A stretch of 12,930 nt of DNA from CAZGYE01 sp964530165 (GTDB taxonomy: Bacteria; Planctomycetota; Planctomycetia; Planctomycetales; Planctomycetaceae): positions 1 to 12,930 of the forward strand of contig CAZGYE010000163.1 of assembly GCA_964530165.1 (NCBI GenBank), read 5' to 3'. The notes beneath the pieces are model-generated. The model ran no database searches. It worked only from the letters and a program-made list of their open reading frames with translations, and was not told the origin of the DNA. Shown one piece after another: positions 8,401 through 12,930 of the stretch. Positions within the stretch are counted from its first letter, which is position 1; the number at the start of each line of letters is the position of its first letter. The translations under genes were made by a program, and so were the position numbers.

Positions 8401-9259
8401 CGAACGAATCGCAGAAGAATACCAGTTGGCCTTGACCGAAGTCGCTGCGACGGGTGCTTCCGCCTTTCGAAGGTACCACGAAGAGACGATGAGCAACCCG
8501 GACGCGCTTTCGTTTGAAGAAGTGCGCGGTGAGATCGAGGCGCAAGTGAATCGGCTCCGCCGCAAACTGAAGTTGATGGGCAATGTCAACACCGACAGCC
8601 TGCAGGATCTCGACGATCTGGAAAAACGCTACGGCCACCTCAGCGCCCAACTCGAAGACCTGGTGGAAGCGAAAGCGACCTTGGAAGAGATCGTCCGCAA
8701 GATCAACGCCCAGAGCAAGCGGTTGTTTGCGGAGACGTTCCAGTCGACACGCGAACACTTTCAGGAATTGTTTCGCAAGTTTTTCGGTGGGGGAGAGGGC
8801 GACATCATTCTCGAGGATCCGGAGGACATCCTGGATTGTGGAATCGACATCGTGGCACGTCCGCCGGGCAAAGAGCTCCGCAGCATCTCGCTGTTGAGCG
8901 GTGGCGAGAGAACGATGACCGCAGTCGCTCTGCTGCTGGCGATCTTCAAGAGCCACCCCAGTCCGTTCTGCATTCTGGACGAAGTCGACGCCTCATTGGA
9001 CGAAGCCAACATCGAGCGCTTCATCGGGGTCCTCAAGGAGTTTCAGCACGCGACTCAGTTCATCGTCGTCACGCACCGCAAACCGACGATGACGGTTGCC
9101 GATATTCTGTACGGCATCACGATGGAACAATCGGGGGTTTCGAAACGGATGTCGGTGCGGTTCGAAGAGGTCAGCGAGAATGGCGAGTTTACGGCAACTC
9201 GGGCGGATTTGCCGGATTCACCGGCCTCTCCGGGAGACGAGCTGACCGACGCAGCCTGA
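5429..9259 (+). CDS. smc: Chromosome segregation ATPase SMC
   Basis: 1276 residues; the ATG overlaps the upstream TGA (TGATG), implying translational coupling. All condensin-type landmarks are present: Walker A GPNGTGKS (30-37), arginine-loop region SLRGKEMTDVIF (54-65), Q-loop EQGRVDQIL (141-149), long coiled coils (about 165-500 and 720-1085), hinge (about 504-712) ending in a GGALYAGT motif, ABC signature LSGGERTMTAVALLL (Ser1157), and Walker B CILDEVDASLD (Asp1184, Glu1185) with VVTHRK after it. SMC dimerises at the hinge and, with ScpA and ScpB, organises and separates sister chromosomes; neither partner gene is visible here. It is about 90 residues longer than typical bacterial SMC, and about 57 of these (585-641) are a repeat-derived insert in the hinge. 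Residues on both sides of the insert continue the hinge fold, so the gene looks intact. Confidence 0.97.
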   Translation: MLKSLELFGFKSFADRTKFEFAPGITGIVGPNGTGKSNVVDAIKWILGDQSPKSLRGKEMTDVIFNGATGRKPNSLAEATLSFDNASGFLPISSQEVHIGRRIWRSGDAEYLINRAPARLKDVRELFMGTGAGAAAYCIIEQGRVDQILEANATSRRLVFEEAAGISRYKSRKNEALRKLERVDQNLLRLRDIVDEIEAQLNSLRSQATKAAKYREVSESLKELWLGLAADDFRRLSDQSEQALRQAQELTEQTEELGGRQQEIDGRLATLDAEIAALDDRLREVQRHSATHREQIASHKATLGHQSARWGELDSERIRLRRQRVIMESRARDVFTEREHNQEVLDQFEGEFSNREKQLQAEETQIRELSARVEAERKRISEDRERCFERMHTLSAEKQRATGLESQLKALRKAKQTAERRRDELDVQIAGCRAERDRRRFRLTEAENQLAVAEGKNRDIHEKRQTLAVQQDENQQILSQWRLSASAGQARKSVLEDLERRQEGLGIGVKEILSRARTSDYPPWNRILGTVSDLIEVDLEQAALLEVALGGRAQLIVLEDYEPLIDYLNEGACQISGRVGFVALEEGHKGTEAQRNKGAEEERQEGHKSTQEDTQEGAEAGESAASQLCAFVPLPLYASLPDLSEHPGVVDRADRLVRSSEKVPRLGEHLLSDTWIVDTLEVALRLSAGAGRGCRFVTLQGELLCSGGALYAGTVRSESALVSRKSELRRLKNDLFRLDRQIAEKEHEIANLGDSLTGVDVELETARSEIQELLEELVRLRSDVSDAGRELEQRRRDREGVDDELANIAERDEQLGLDLEDAHMGLARAEEDLQTLQTEIEASERDVSRIEHRLEMARQKRTAGQLDLAKQEERLNGLRNSHERLEREVTQRMQQRDEVERRVEAAESKRRQTILQILNVNAVLAELFLTEEASAADTAALLSEREQLRGQRTTLKKEETGMRQRLGELSDRRHQAEIKARDIRHQIKTLDERIAEEYQLALTEVAATGASAFRRYHEETMSNPDALSFEEVRGEIEAQVNRLRRKLKLMGNVNTDSLQDLDDLEKRYGHLSAQLEDLVEAKATLEEIVRKINAQSKRLFAETFQSTREHFQELFRKFFGGGEGDIILEDPEDILDCGIDIVARPPGKELRSISLLSGGERTMTAVALLLAIFKSHPSPFCILDEVDASLDEANIERFIGVLKEFQHATQFIVVTHRKPTMTVADILYGITMEQSGVSKRMSVRFEEVSENGEFTATRADLPDSPASPGDELTDAA
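7182..7352 (+). repeat. Repeat element embedded in the smc hinge
   Basis: A purine-rich segment built on GGCACAAAG-like words. A 19-base block at 7182-7200 recurs at 7239-7257 with one mismatch, exactly 57 bases (19 codons) on. A right arm (about 7306-7350, with CTTTGTGCCTTTGTGCC) is an imperfect reverse complement of the left. The encoded peptide starts EEGHKGTEAQRNKGAEEE and later reads LCAFVPLPLYASL. The latter resembles the antisense translation of the left arm, which shows the inverted design directly. It lies between the hinge strand SGRVGFVAL and the segment PGVVDRADRLV, where B. subtilis SMC has a short loop. Confidence 0.85.
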
Positions 9260-9356
9260 GAGAGCGGGACCGAATGCTTGGCGCGCTGAGGAGTCTGCCG
9301 AGCGACGGACAGCGGGTAGTGATCTGTCAACGCTGAAATAACGTGTACAGCCGAGT

Positions 9357-9414
9357 GTGGGGCAGGCTTTCCAGCCTGCCGCGGCCAATCGGCAGGCTGG
9401 AAAGCCTGCCCCAC
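9357..9414. repeat. Perfect 24-bp inverted repeat of nested palindromes
   Basis: The arms 9357-9380 and 9391-9414 are exact reverse complements around a 10-base spacer. Each arm also contains its own palindrome, GGCAGGCT and AGCCTGCC around a 4-base core, so the site can fold as one long stem or two short hairpins. It starts 98 bases after the smc stop and could stop or stabilise that transcript's 3' end. The layout is like REP/BIME-type elements. I recall similar GGCAGGCTTTCCAGCCTGCC units scattered in planctomycete genomes, but copy number was not checked. Confidence 0.9.
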
Positions 9415-9741
9415 GACACCTGTCACATTGGCTTTGACAGACCAGTCGTCCGTTGCGGGCGGGCGTTGTCGGCCGCGCGTGTTGAAATGTGTATCGTCTA
9501 CGCTGACGTTTTCGATCGTGTCAACGACGGGGGTCGCGCACGGAGCCGCTTGGCCCTGGTAAGCCGTTTGCTGCGCCCAGGTTGCGGTACAAACGGCGTC
9601 GCCATCTTGGGCGAGATCACCAACACAAGTGACCGTTCTGTTGCTTTCCGTTCGGCTTGTCTCTCCGTTACGTCGTGCACTCTTGTCAAAGATCCTAAAG
9701 TCTTTGGTCCGTGTGAGTCGAAACTATATGTCGGACAGTTG

Positions 9742-9807
9742 GAGTCGGAACGACTCGAAAAGCGTTTCTGAACGATTGCAGGGATGCGATTGGGAGAGAC
9801 GCTCTCC
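9742..9807 (+). ncRNA. Two adjacent compact hairpins, candidate RNA structure
   Basis: GAGTCG (9742-9747) pairs with CGACTC (9751-9756) around GAA. GGAGAG (9793-9798) pairs with CTCTCC (9802-9807) around ACG, with flanking TTG/CAA extending the second stem past a bulged base. About 100 bases downstream is a terminator-like stem. Together these could be the body and end of a small RNA, but no convincing promoter or known RNA family was recognised. Confidence 0.2.
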
Positions 9808-9909
9808 AACAGTCTCGTCGGGGGGAAGGACAGCACGGGCTTCAATCCTACCACTGAGCCGGATGCTCTTGCGATTGGTTTCCGGTCCCGCCCCTCGTCC
9901 CACGACTTC

Positions 9910-9932
9910 AAAAGATCCTCGTGGATTTTTTT
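9910..9932 (+). terminator. Terminator-like hairpin with T-run
   Basis: AAAAGATCC (9910-9918) pairs with GGATTTTTT (9923-9931, one G-U pair) around TCGT, and the 3' arm runs into a seven-T tract. The stem is AT-rich, hence weak, and can be extended by TCA/TGA on the outside, so it may also work on the other strand. It lies 650 bases after smc, suggesting that a separate short transcript ends here. Confidence 0.4.
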
Positions 9933-10087
9933 GACGATTCATCAACACGTTTACCGATAGATCCCTTTGAACCCTGCCTTCGTGAGGCAAAACAGTGATT
10001 GTGGTCGTGTGAACGCGGCGGCAATCCAACAAGGCCCTGAGACTAACCCCGACCCAAGTTCACGGTGGTACGTGTCACGGACCCAAC

Positions 10088-10156
10088 GGCTAGGAGAGCC
10101 AACCATCGTAGTAGGGGTGAAGATCTAGAGGGACCCGACAGACCCTCTGAGTTGGC
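10088..10156 (+). promoter_or_regulatory. Structured 5' leader of the HTH/receiver gene
   Basis: GCCAAC (10098-10103) can pair with GTTGGC (10151-10156), enclosing a stem AGAGGG (10127-10132) with CCCTCT (10143-10148). A competing hairpin, GGCT (10088-10091) with AGCC (10097-10100), shares bases with the outer stem and exposes or hides an AGGAG loop. The Shine-Dalgarno GGAG of the gene (10172-10175) lies 16 bases after the structure. No known riboswitch was recognised. Confidence 0.3.
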
Positions 10157-10183
10157 AATGAGAATCTGATTGGAGAGCCCGCA

Positions 10184-10756
10184 ATGAGGACGATCTTCAC
10201 TACTGGACAAGTAGCTAAGATCTGCAAAGTTGCCCCCCGCACCGTCAGCAAGTGGTTCGACTCGGGACGACTGCACGGATACCGGATTCCTGGTTCCCAG
10301 GATCGCCGGATTCCCAGGCAGCACCTGATTCGCTTCCTCAAAGAACACGGCATGCCCCTGGGTGAGCTGGAAGACGAAGCGTTGGGCAAGGTCTTGCTCG
10401 TTGGTACTGACGGCCAGGTTCGTTCGAGTCTGAACGATCTGATGAGCGCAGAAGATTACAAGATCGAAAACGCCGCGAGCGGATTCGAGGCCGGCATTCA
10501 AGCCGAGTCCCTGCATCCCGACTGCGTCGTCGTCGATTTTGTGATGGGTCGCAACGAAGCAGTCATGATTGCACAGAATCTGAAAAAGAACTCTGAGTAT
10601 ACAGATACTGTGCTGATCGGTCTACTGAGCGACGACGACAACGCCAGCGGCTTCGACCGCACGTTGTTCAACGAAACCTTCCGCAAGCCGTTCGACACAG
10701 CGCTGCTGGCCGAGCGAATCCGAACGCTCGTTGGAAGAAAGAAGCAACTCACCTAA
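10184..10756 (+). CDS. HTH (excisionase/MerR-type) and receiver-domain regulator
   Basis: 190 residues; GGAG at 10172-10175 supports the start. Residues 5-57 form an excisionase-like helix-turn-helix: FTTGQVAKICKVAPRTVSKWFDSGRL, then IPGSQDRRIPRQHLIRFLKEHG, the pattern of the HTH_17 group. Residues about 69-187 are a response-regulator receiver fold: beta-1 KVLLVGTDG, phospho-acceptor candidate Asp118 in CVVVDFVMG, Ser149 after VLIGLL, and Lys168 in FRKPFD. The acidic pair that normally binds Mg2+ at the end of beta-1 reads Gly74-Thr75, leaving only Asp76, so phosphorylation may be weak or lost. The order, DNA-binding domain first, is the reverse of classical response regulators. No kinase gene is nearby. 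Likely a cytoplasmic DNA-binding regulator; target and signal unknown. Confidence 0.85.
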   Translation: MRTIFTTGQVAKICKVAPRTVSKWFDSGRLHGYRIPGSQDRRIPRQHLIRFLKEHGMPLGELEDEALGKVLLVGTDGQVRSSLNDLMSAEDYKIENAASGFEAGIQAESLHPDCVVVDFVMGRNEAVMIAQNLKKNSEYTDTVLIGLLSDDDNASGFDRTLFNETFRKPFDTALLAERIRTLVGRKKQLT

Positions 10757-10817
10757 TCCGTTTCTTCGATGAAAACGTTGACGGTGTGTTTGCTACGGGA
10801 AATGTCTGCTCGGTATC

Positions 10818-10893
10818 ATGGATGGTACCGCAGCAGTCGATCCCGGCGACTCCGTCGCCTCCGGGATTCGAGCACTGCGGCATTTGGTTCCAT
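10818..10893. repeat. Long imperfect palindrome before the glycosyltransferase gene
   Basis: The left arm 10818-10850 and right arm 10854-10893 share, in order, ATGGA, CCGCAG, TCGA, TCCCGG and CGAC when the right arm is reverse-complemented, around a TCC loop at 10851-10853. Small insertions separate the blocks. It fills most of the 147-base gap between the regulator and the glycosyltransferase and could act as a terminator-like or mRNA-stabilising hairpin, though no T-run follows. Confidence 0.7.
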
Positions 10894-10903
10894 TCACAGA
10901 CCA

Positions 10904-12565
10904 ATGCAGCTCCGCTTCAAGCTCCCGCCGTTTCGCCATTGGGGCGCTCCTGCGCTGGTGGCGTTTTTCGGCTGGATTGCCGTCCTGTGTTCGATCGACC
11001 CGGCCGGCGATTACCCGGACGCTCTCCCCGGTCCCGGTTTGACCATCGATGAGTCGTTCAACGTCCAGCAGGGTGTTCGCCTGGTTGAGATGCTGCCTGC
11101 TCTTGGTTCAGGGCTGCTGAGTCTCCGCGAGGTCTTCGGTGACAGGGAGGACATTGGGCCGGATGCCCCAGCCGGATACCATCTGCCCGACCATCCCCCG
11201 CTGGGACGACTGTGGATTGGGTTGTCTCACCAACTGACGCGCTGGTGGTTCCCGCCGCGGGATCATCAAACACCTTTCGTGACCGCCTGCGCCCGCACGG
11301 CGCCGGCAACCGCGTTCGCCCTGCTGGTGTTCATGCTCGGCTGCGCCGCGACGCGCTGGTACGGCCGGGGGGCCGGCTTCGTGACGGCCGTCGCCATCGT
11401 CCTGATGCCGCGAGTCTTCGGACACGCACACTTGGCCGCACTCGAGACGTTCATGAACCTGGCATACGCGGCAACGGTTCTGTGCGTCGCCGCACGGTGG
11501 ACCGGCCCGGCTCCGCCGAAATGGAAGACCGCCTGCTGGTGCGGTTTGGTATTCGGGCTGGCTCTGCTCACGAAGATTCAGGCCGTCCTGCTTCCGGTGC
11601 CCATTGCGATCTGGGCGCTGCTTTACTGGCGGACGAAAGCGATCGTCCCGCTGCTGTTGTGGGGCGGCGTCGGGTTCCTGGTGTTCTTTGTGGGCTGGCC
11701 GTGGTTGTGGTTGGACCCTCTCGGACACCTGATGGAGTATCTGGGCCGCACCACCCAGCGGGCCGACCTTTACACGTGGTATTTCGGCCAGCGCTACGTC
11801 GATCACAGCGTTCCCTGGCATTACCCAGCCGTTATGTTTCTCACGACGGTCCCCGTGGGCCTGCATCTCTTGGGGTTTTGCGGCCTCTTCTGCGGTGAGC
11901 GATCCGCATGGAAAGGGCCGCGGGAACAGGTCGTCCTCGGCTGCATAGTGTTTCCGCTGCTGTTGTTCAGCCTGCCCGGTGTTGCCGTCTACGACGGGGC
12001 GCGGTTGTTCCTGGTCGTTTTCCCGCTGTGGGCCATTCTGATCGGCCGCGGCGGTCAGTTGGCCTACACGTGGGCGAAGAAGAAGTATTCGGGCCGCCTG
12101 GTGACGGTCGGTGCGACGTTGTTCTTGGCGCTGCAGGCTTATGGCATCCTCAAGGATCAGCCGTGCTCTCTAAGCTATTACAACCTCTCGGTGGGTGGAC
12201 TTCCCGGTGCGGAGCGGCTAGGACTGGAAACGACTTACTGGGGCGACAGCGTCACGCGCGGGTTGCTGGAGCACATCGTGCTTACGGTTCCCGAAGGTGC
12301 AACGATCGCCGTTGCCCCGGTGTTACACGAGTTTCAACTGGCTGAGATGATCAACCAATCGCCCATACTGCGGCGACACCGCGTGAACCTGGAACCCTTC
12401 GATCCCCAAAATCCGGGCCAAGCGCAGTATCTTCTCGTGTTCCGCCGCCAGGCCGACCTCCCGGAAGCGTTGCGCGACGGGCCGGCTCATTTCCCGAAGG
12501 TGGCGGAAGTCAGACGCGAGAACGTCTGGCTGGCGGCGTTGTACTCGTTTGAGGGTTGTCGGTAA
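10904..12565 (+). CDS. Polytopic GT-C glycosyltransferase, family 39-like
   Basis: 553 residues from the ATG at 10904. The frame is open from 10769, but the extra 45 residues translate the palindrome and are Arg/Ser-rich, so the later ATG, just before the first membrane helix (WGAPALVAFFGWIAVLCSID), is preferred even though no good Shine-Dalgarno is seen. About ten hydrophobic helices follow. A first extracytoplasmic loop carries the acidic pair TIDES (Asp49, Glu50), and HPPLGRLW (97-104) is typical of PMT/ArnT-like enzymes; HLAALETF (Glu181) is another likely acidic site. Such GT-C enzymes move a sugar from a polyprenyl-phosphate carrier to protein or lipid on the outer face of the membrane. 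Donor and acceptor cannot be told here. The last 130 residues are soluble-like. Its stop overlaps the promoter candidate for moaC. Confidence 0.8.
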   Translation: MQLRFKLPPFRHWGAPALVAFFGWIAVLCSIDPAGDYPDALPGPGLTIDESFNVQQGVRLVEMLPALGSGLLSLREVFGDREDIGPDAPAGYHLPDHPPLGRLWIGLSHQLTRWWFPPRDHQTPFVTACARTAPATAFALLVFMLGCAATRWYGRGAGFVTAVAIVLMPRVFGHAHLAALETFMNLAYAATVLCVAARWTGPAPPKWKTACWCGLVFGLALLTKIQAVLLPVPIAIWALLYWRTKAIVPLLLWGGVGFLVFFVGWPWLWLDPLGHLMEYLGRTTQRADLYTWYFGQRYVDHSVPWHYPAVMFLTTVPVGLHLLGFCGLFCGERSAWKGPREQVVLGCIVFPLLLFSLPGVAVYDGARLFLVVFPLWAILIGRGGQLAYTWAKKKYSGRLVTVGATLFLALQAYGILKDQPCSLSYYNLSVGGLPGAERLGLETTYWGDSVTRGLLEHIVLTVPEGATIAVAPVLHEFQLAEMINQSPILRRHRVNLEPFDPQNPGQAQYLLVFRRQADLPEALRDGPAHFPKVAEVRRENVWLAALYSFEGCR

Positions 12566-12584
12566 CACGAGGCGGGACTATAGT
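12556..12584 (+). promoter_or_regulatory. Candidate sigma-70-like promoter for moaC
   Basis: TTGTCG (12556-12561) and TATAGT (12579-12584) are spaced by 17 bases; the -10 matches five of six and the -35 four of six consensus bases. The -10 lies inside a perfect 10-base palindrome GACTATAGTC (12576-12585), a possible operator. The -35 overlaps the last codons of the glycosyltransferase gene. The transcript would start near 12591 and carry the repeat-filled leader. Confidence 0.45.
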
Positions 12585-12598
12585 CTGGTAACTGTGTC

Positions 12599-12691
12599 GA
12601 GAGTCAAGAGTTGAGAGTCTCGTGTTGAGGGTCTCGGGTGTCATGGTTCTGGCTCTCAACTCGGAACTCTCAACTTTTCCAAGTCTCAACT
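12599..12691. repeat. 14-bp tandem repeat with inverted partner in the moaC leader
   Basis: GAGAGTC begins units at 12599 and 12613, and GAGGGTC at 12627, a 14-base period. Downstream TCTCAACT occurs three times (12654, 12668, 12684), spaced 14 and 16 bases, and is the opposite-strand version of the same motif. AGTTGAGAGT (12609-12618) is exactly complementary to ACTCTCAACT (12666-12675), so the transcript can fold into a large stem just before the moaC ribosome-binding site. Confidence 0.75.
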
Positions 12692-12705
12692 TTCTCGGAG
12701 ATTCG

Positions 12706-12930
12706 ATGTCGCCGCTCTCGCACTTCGACGACACCGGCGCCAGCCGAATGGTGGACGTCGGTGGTAAGGATGTCACGTTTCGCGCGGCGCGAGCCGTCGG
12801 GTCTGTGACCATGCTGCCGGAGACTCTGCGGCTGATTCTCGACAAGCAGCTCGCCAAGGGAGACGTGTTCGAGGTGGCGCGGCTGGCGGGGATCATGGCG
12901 ACGAAGCGAACGTGTGAGCTGATTCCGCTT
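12706..12930 (+). CDS. moaC: Cyclic pyranopterin monophosphate synthase MoaC (3' end missing)
   Basis: The first 75 codons of moaC, cut by the window edge; full-length family members are about 160 residues. The ATG at 12706 has GGAG at 12697-12700. The sequence MSPLSHFDDTGASRMVDV and the later KGDVFEVARLAGIMATKRT and ELIPL line up without gaps with my memory of E. coli MoaC, including Arg26 and the functional Lys51 of KGDV. The conserved CHPL with its histidine would follow immediately after the window. With MoaA, the enzyme turns the 3',8-cyclo-GTP intermediate into cyclic pyranopterin monophosphate, the first stable precursor of molybdenum cofactor, in the cytoplasm. No other moa gene is visible here. 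Confidence 0.95.
   Translation, partial: MSPLSHFDDTGASRMVDVGGKDVTFRAARAVGSVTMLPETLRLILDKQLAKGDVFEVARLAGIMATKRTCELIPL

Larger units (their letters stand above)
9260..10183. other. Long intergenic region with hairpins, possible small RNA
   Basis: The largest gap in the window (924 bases), with base use less like coding sequence than its neighbours. It holds a perfect nested palindrome (9357-9414), a CTGTCA/TGACAG hairpin (9420-9440), two compact hairpins (9742-9756 and 9793-9807), a terminator-like stem with a T-run (9910-9932), and a structured leader (10088-10156) before the HTH/receiver gene. A 142-codon open frame at 9343-9771 begins by translating the palindrome and is not accepted as a gene. 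A TTGACG at 9931-9936 lacks a good -10. Confidence 0.55.

Noticed and set aside
7682..8956. 424-codon open frame on the minus strand
   Set aside because: It is a shadow of the smc coiled-coil and head coding sequence; the + strand protein has all SMC motifs.
5457..9259. smc as a Rad50/SbcC or MukB-type protein
   Set aside because: The glycine-ended hinge without a zinc hook, the LSGGERTMTAVALLL signature and the CILDEVDASLD Walker B are those of bacterial condensin SMC.
9434..9439. TTGACA as a -35 box
   Set aside because: A perfect -35 hexamer, but the sequence 16-19 bases downstream is GC-rich with nothing like a -10.
9343..9771. 142-codon open frame after smc
   Set aside because: It starts inside a repeat, has no clear ribosome-binding site, and its codon use is unlike the neighbours. 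A short stretch (GEITNTSDRSVAF) vaguely recalls FxLYD-type domains, but not enough to call a gene or pseudogene.
10769..10903. 45-residue extension of the glycosyltransferase
   Set aside because: It encodes the palindrome at 10818-10893 as an Arg/Ser-rich peptide with no family similarity; the ATG at 10904 directly precedes the first membrane helix.

Overview
The window reads as a stretch of a planctomycete chromosome (Pirellulales-like). This is inferred from gene content and repeat style, not from a marker gene: GC is moderately high, there is a PQQ-type beta-propeller protein, an excisionase-type HTH fused to a receiver domain, a FlgI-like lipoprotein with a HEAT-like region beside smc, and nearly every gap carries short palindromic elements. 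All seven genes lie on the + strand. No tRNA, rRNA, CRISPR array, transposase or prophage gene was seen.

Layout. 1-1185: 3' part of a PQQ-like beta-propeller protein. 1186-1697: gap with a possible 31-codon ORF, a long inverted repeat and a hairpin cluster. 1698-3128: secreted protein related to the large subunit of N,N-dimethylformamidase. 3129-3524: gap with a good candidate promoter. 3525-5429: lipoprotein with a FlgI (flagellar P-ring) domain followed by a HEAT-like region; its stop codon overlaps the start of smc (5429-9259). 9260-10183: a 924-base gap with a perfect nested palindrome, several hairpins and a terminator-like stem. 10184-10756: HTH/receiver regulator. 10904-12565: polytopic GT-C (family 39-like) glycosyltransferase. 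12706-12930: 5' part of moaC (molybdenum cofactor synthesis), cut by the window edge.

Functional links. The only tight coupling is FlgI-like/smc, with a TGATG stop/start overlap and a probable shared promoter near 3320-3348. The other genes are separated by 140-920 bases of repeat-rich DNA and look like independent units: envelope or periplasm (PQQ propeller, amidase-like protein, FlgI-like lipoprotein, glycosyltransferase), chromosome organisation (SMC), regulation (HTH/receiver) and cofactor synthesis (MoaC).

Most striking point. The SMC hinge contains about 57 extra residues encoded by a purine-rich repeat with an inverted right arm, of the same style as intergenic palindromic repeats. 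It appears to be a repeat element inserted in frame into an essential gene, at a loop of the hinge. The gaps carry at least four other, unrelated palindromic designs.
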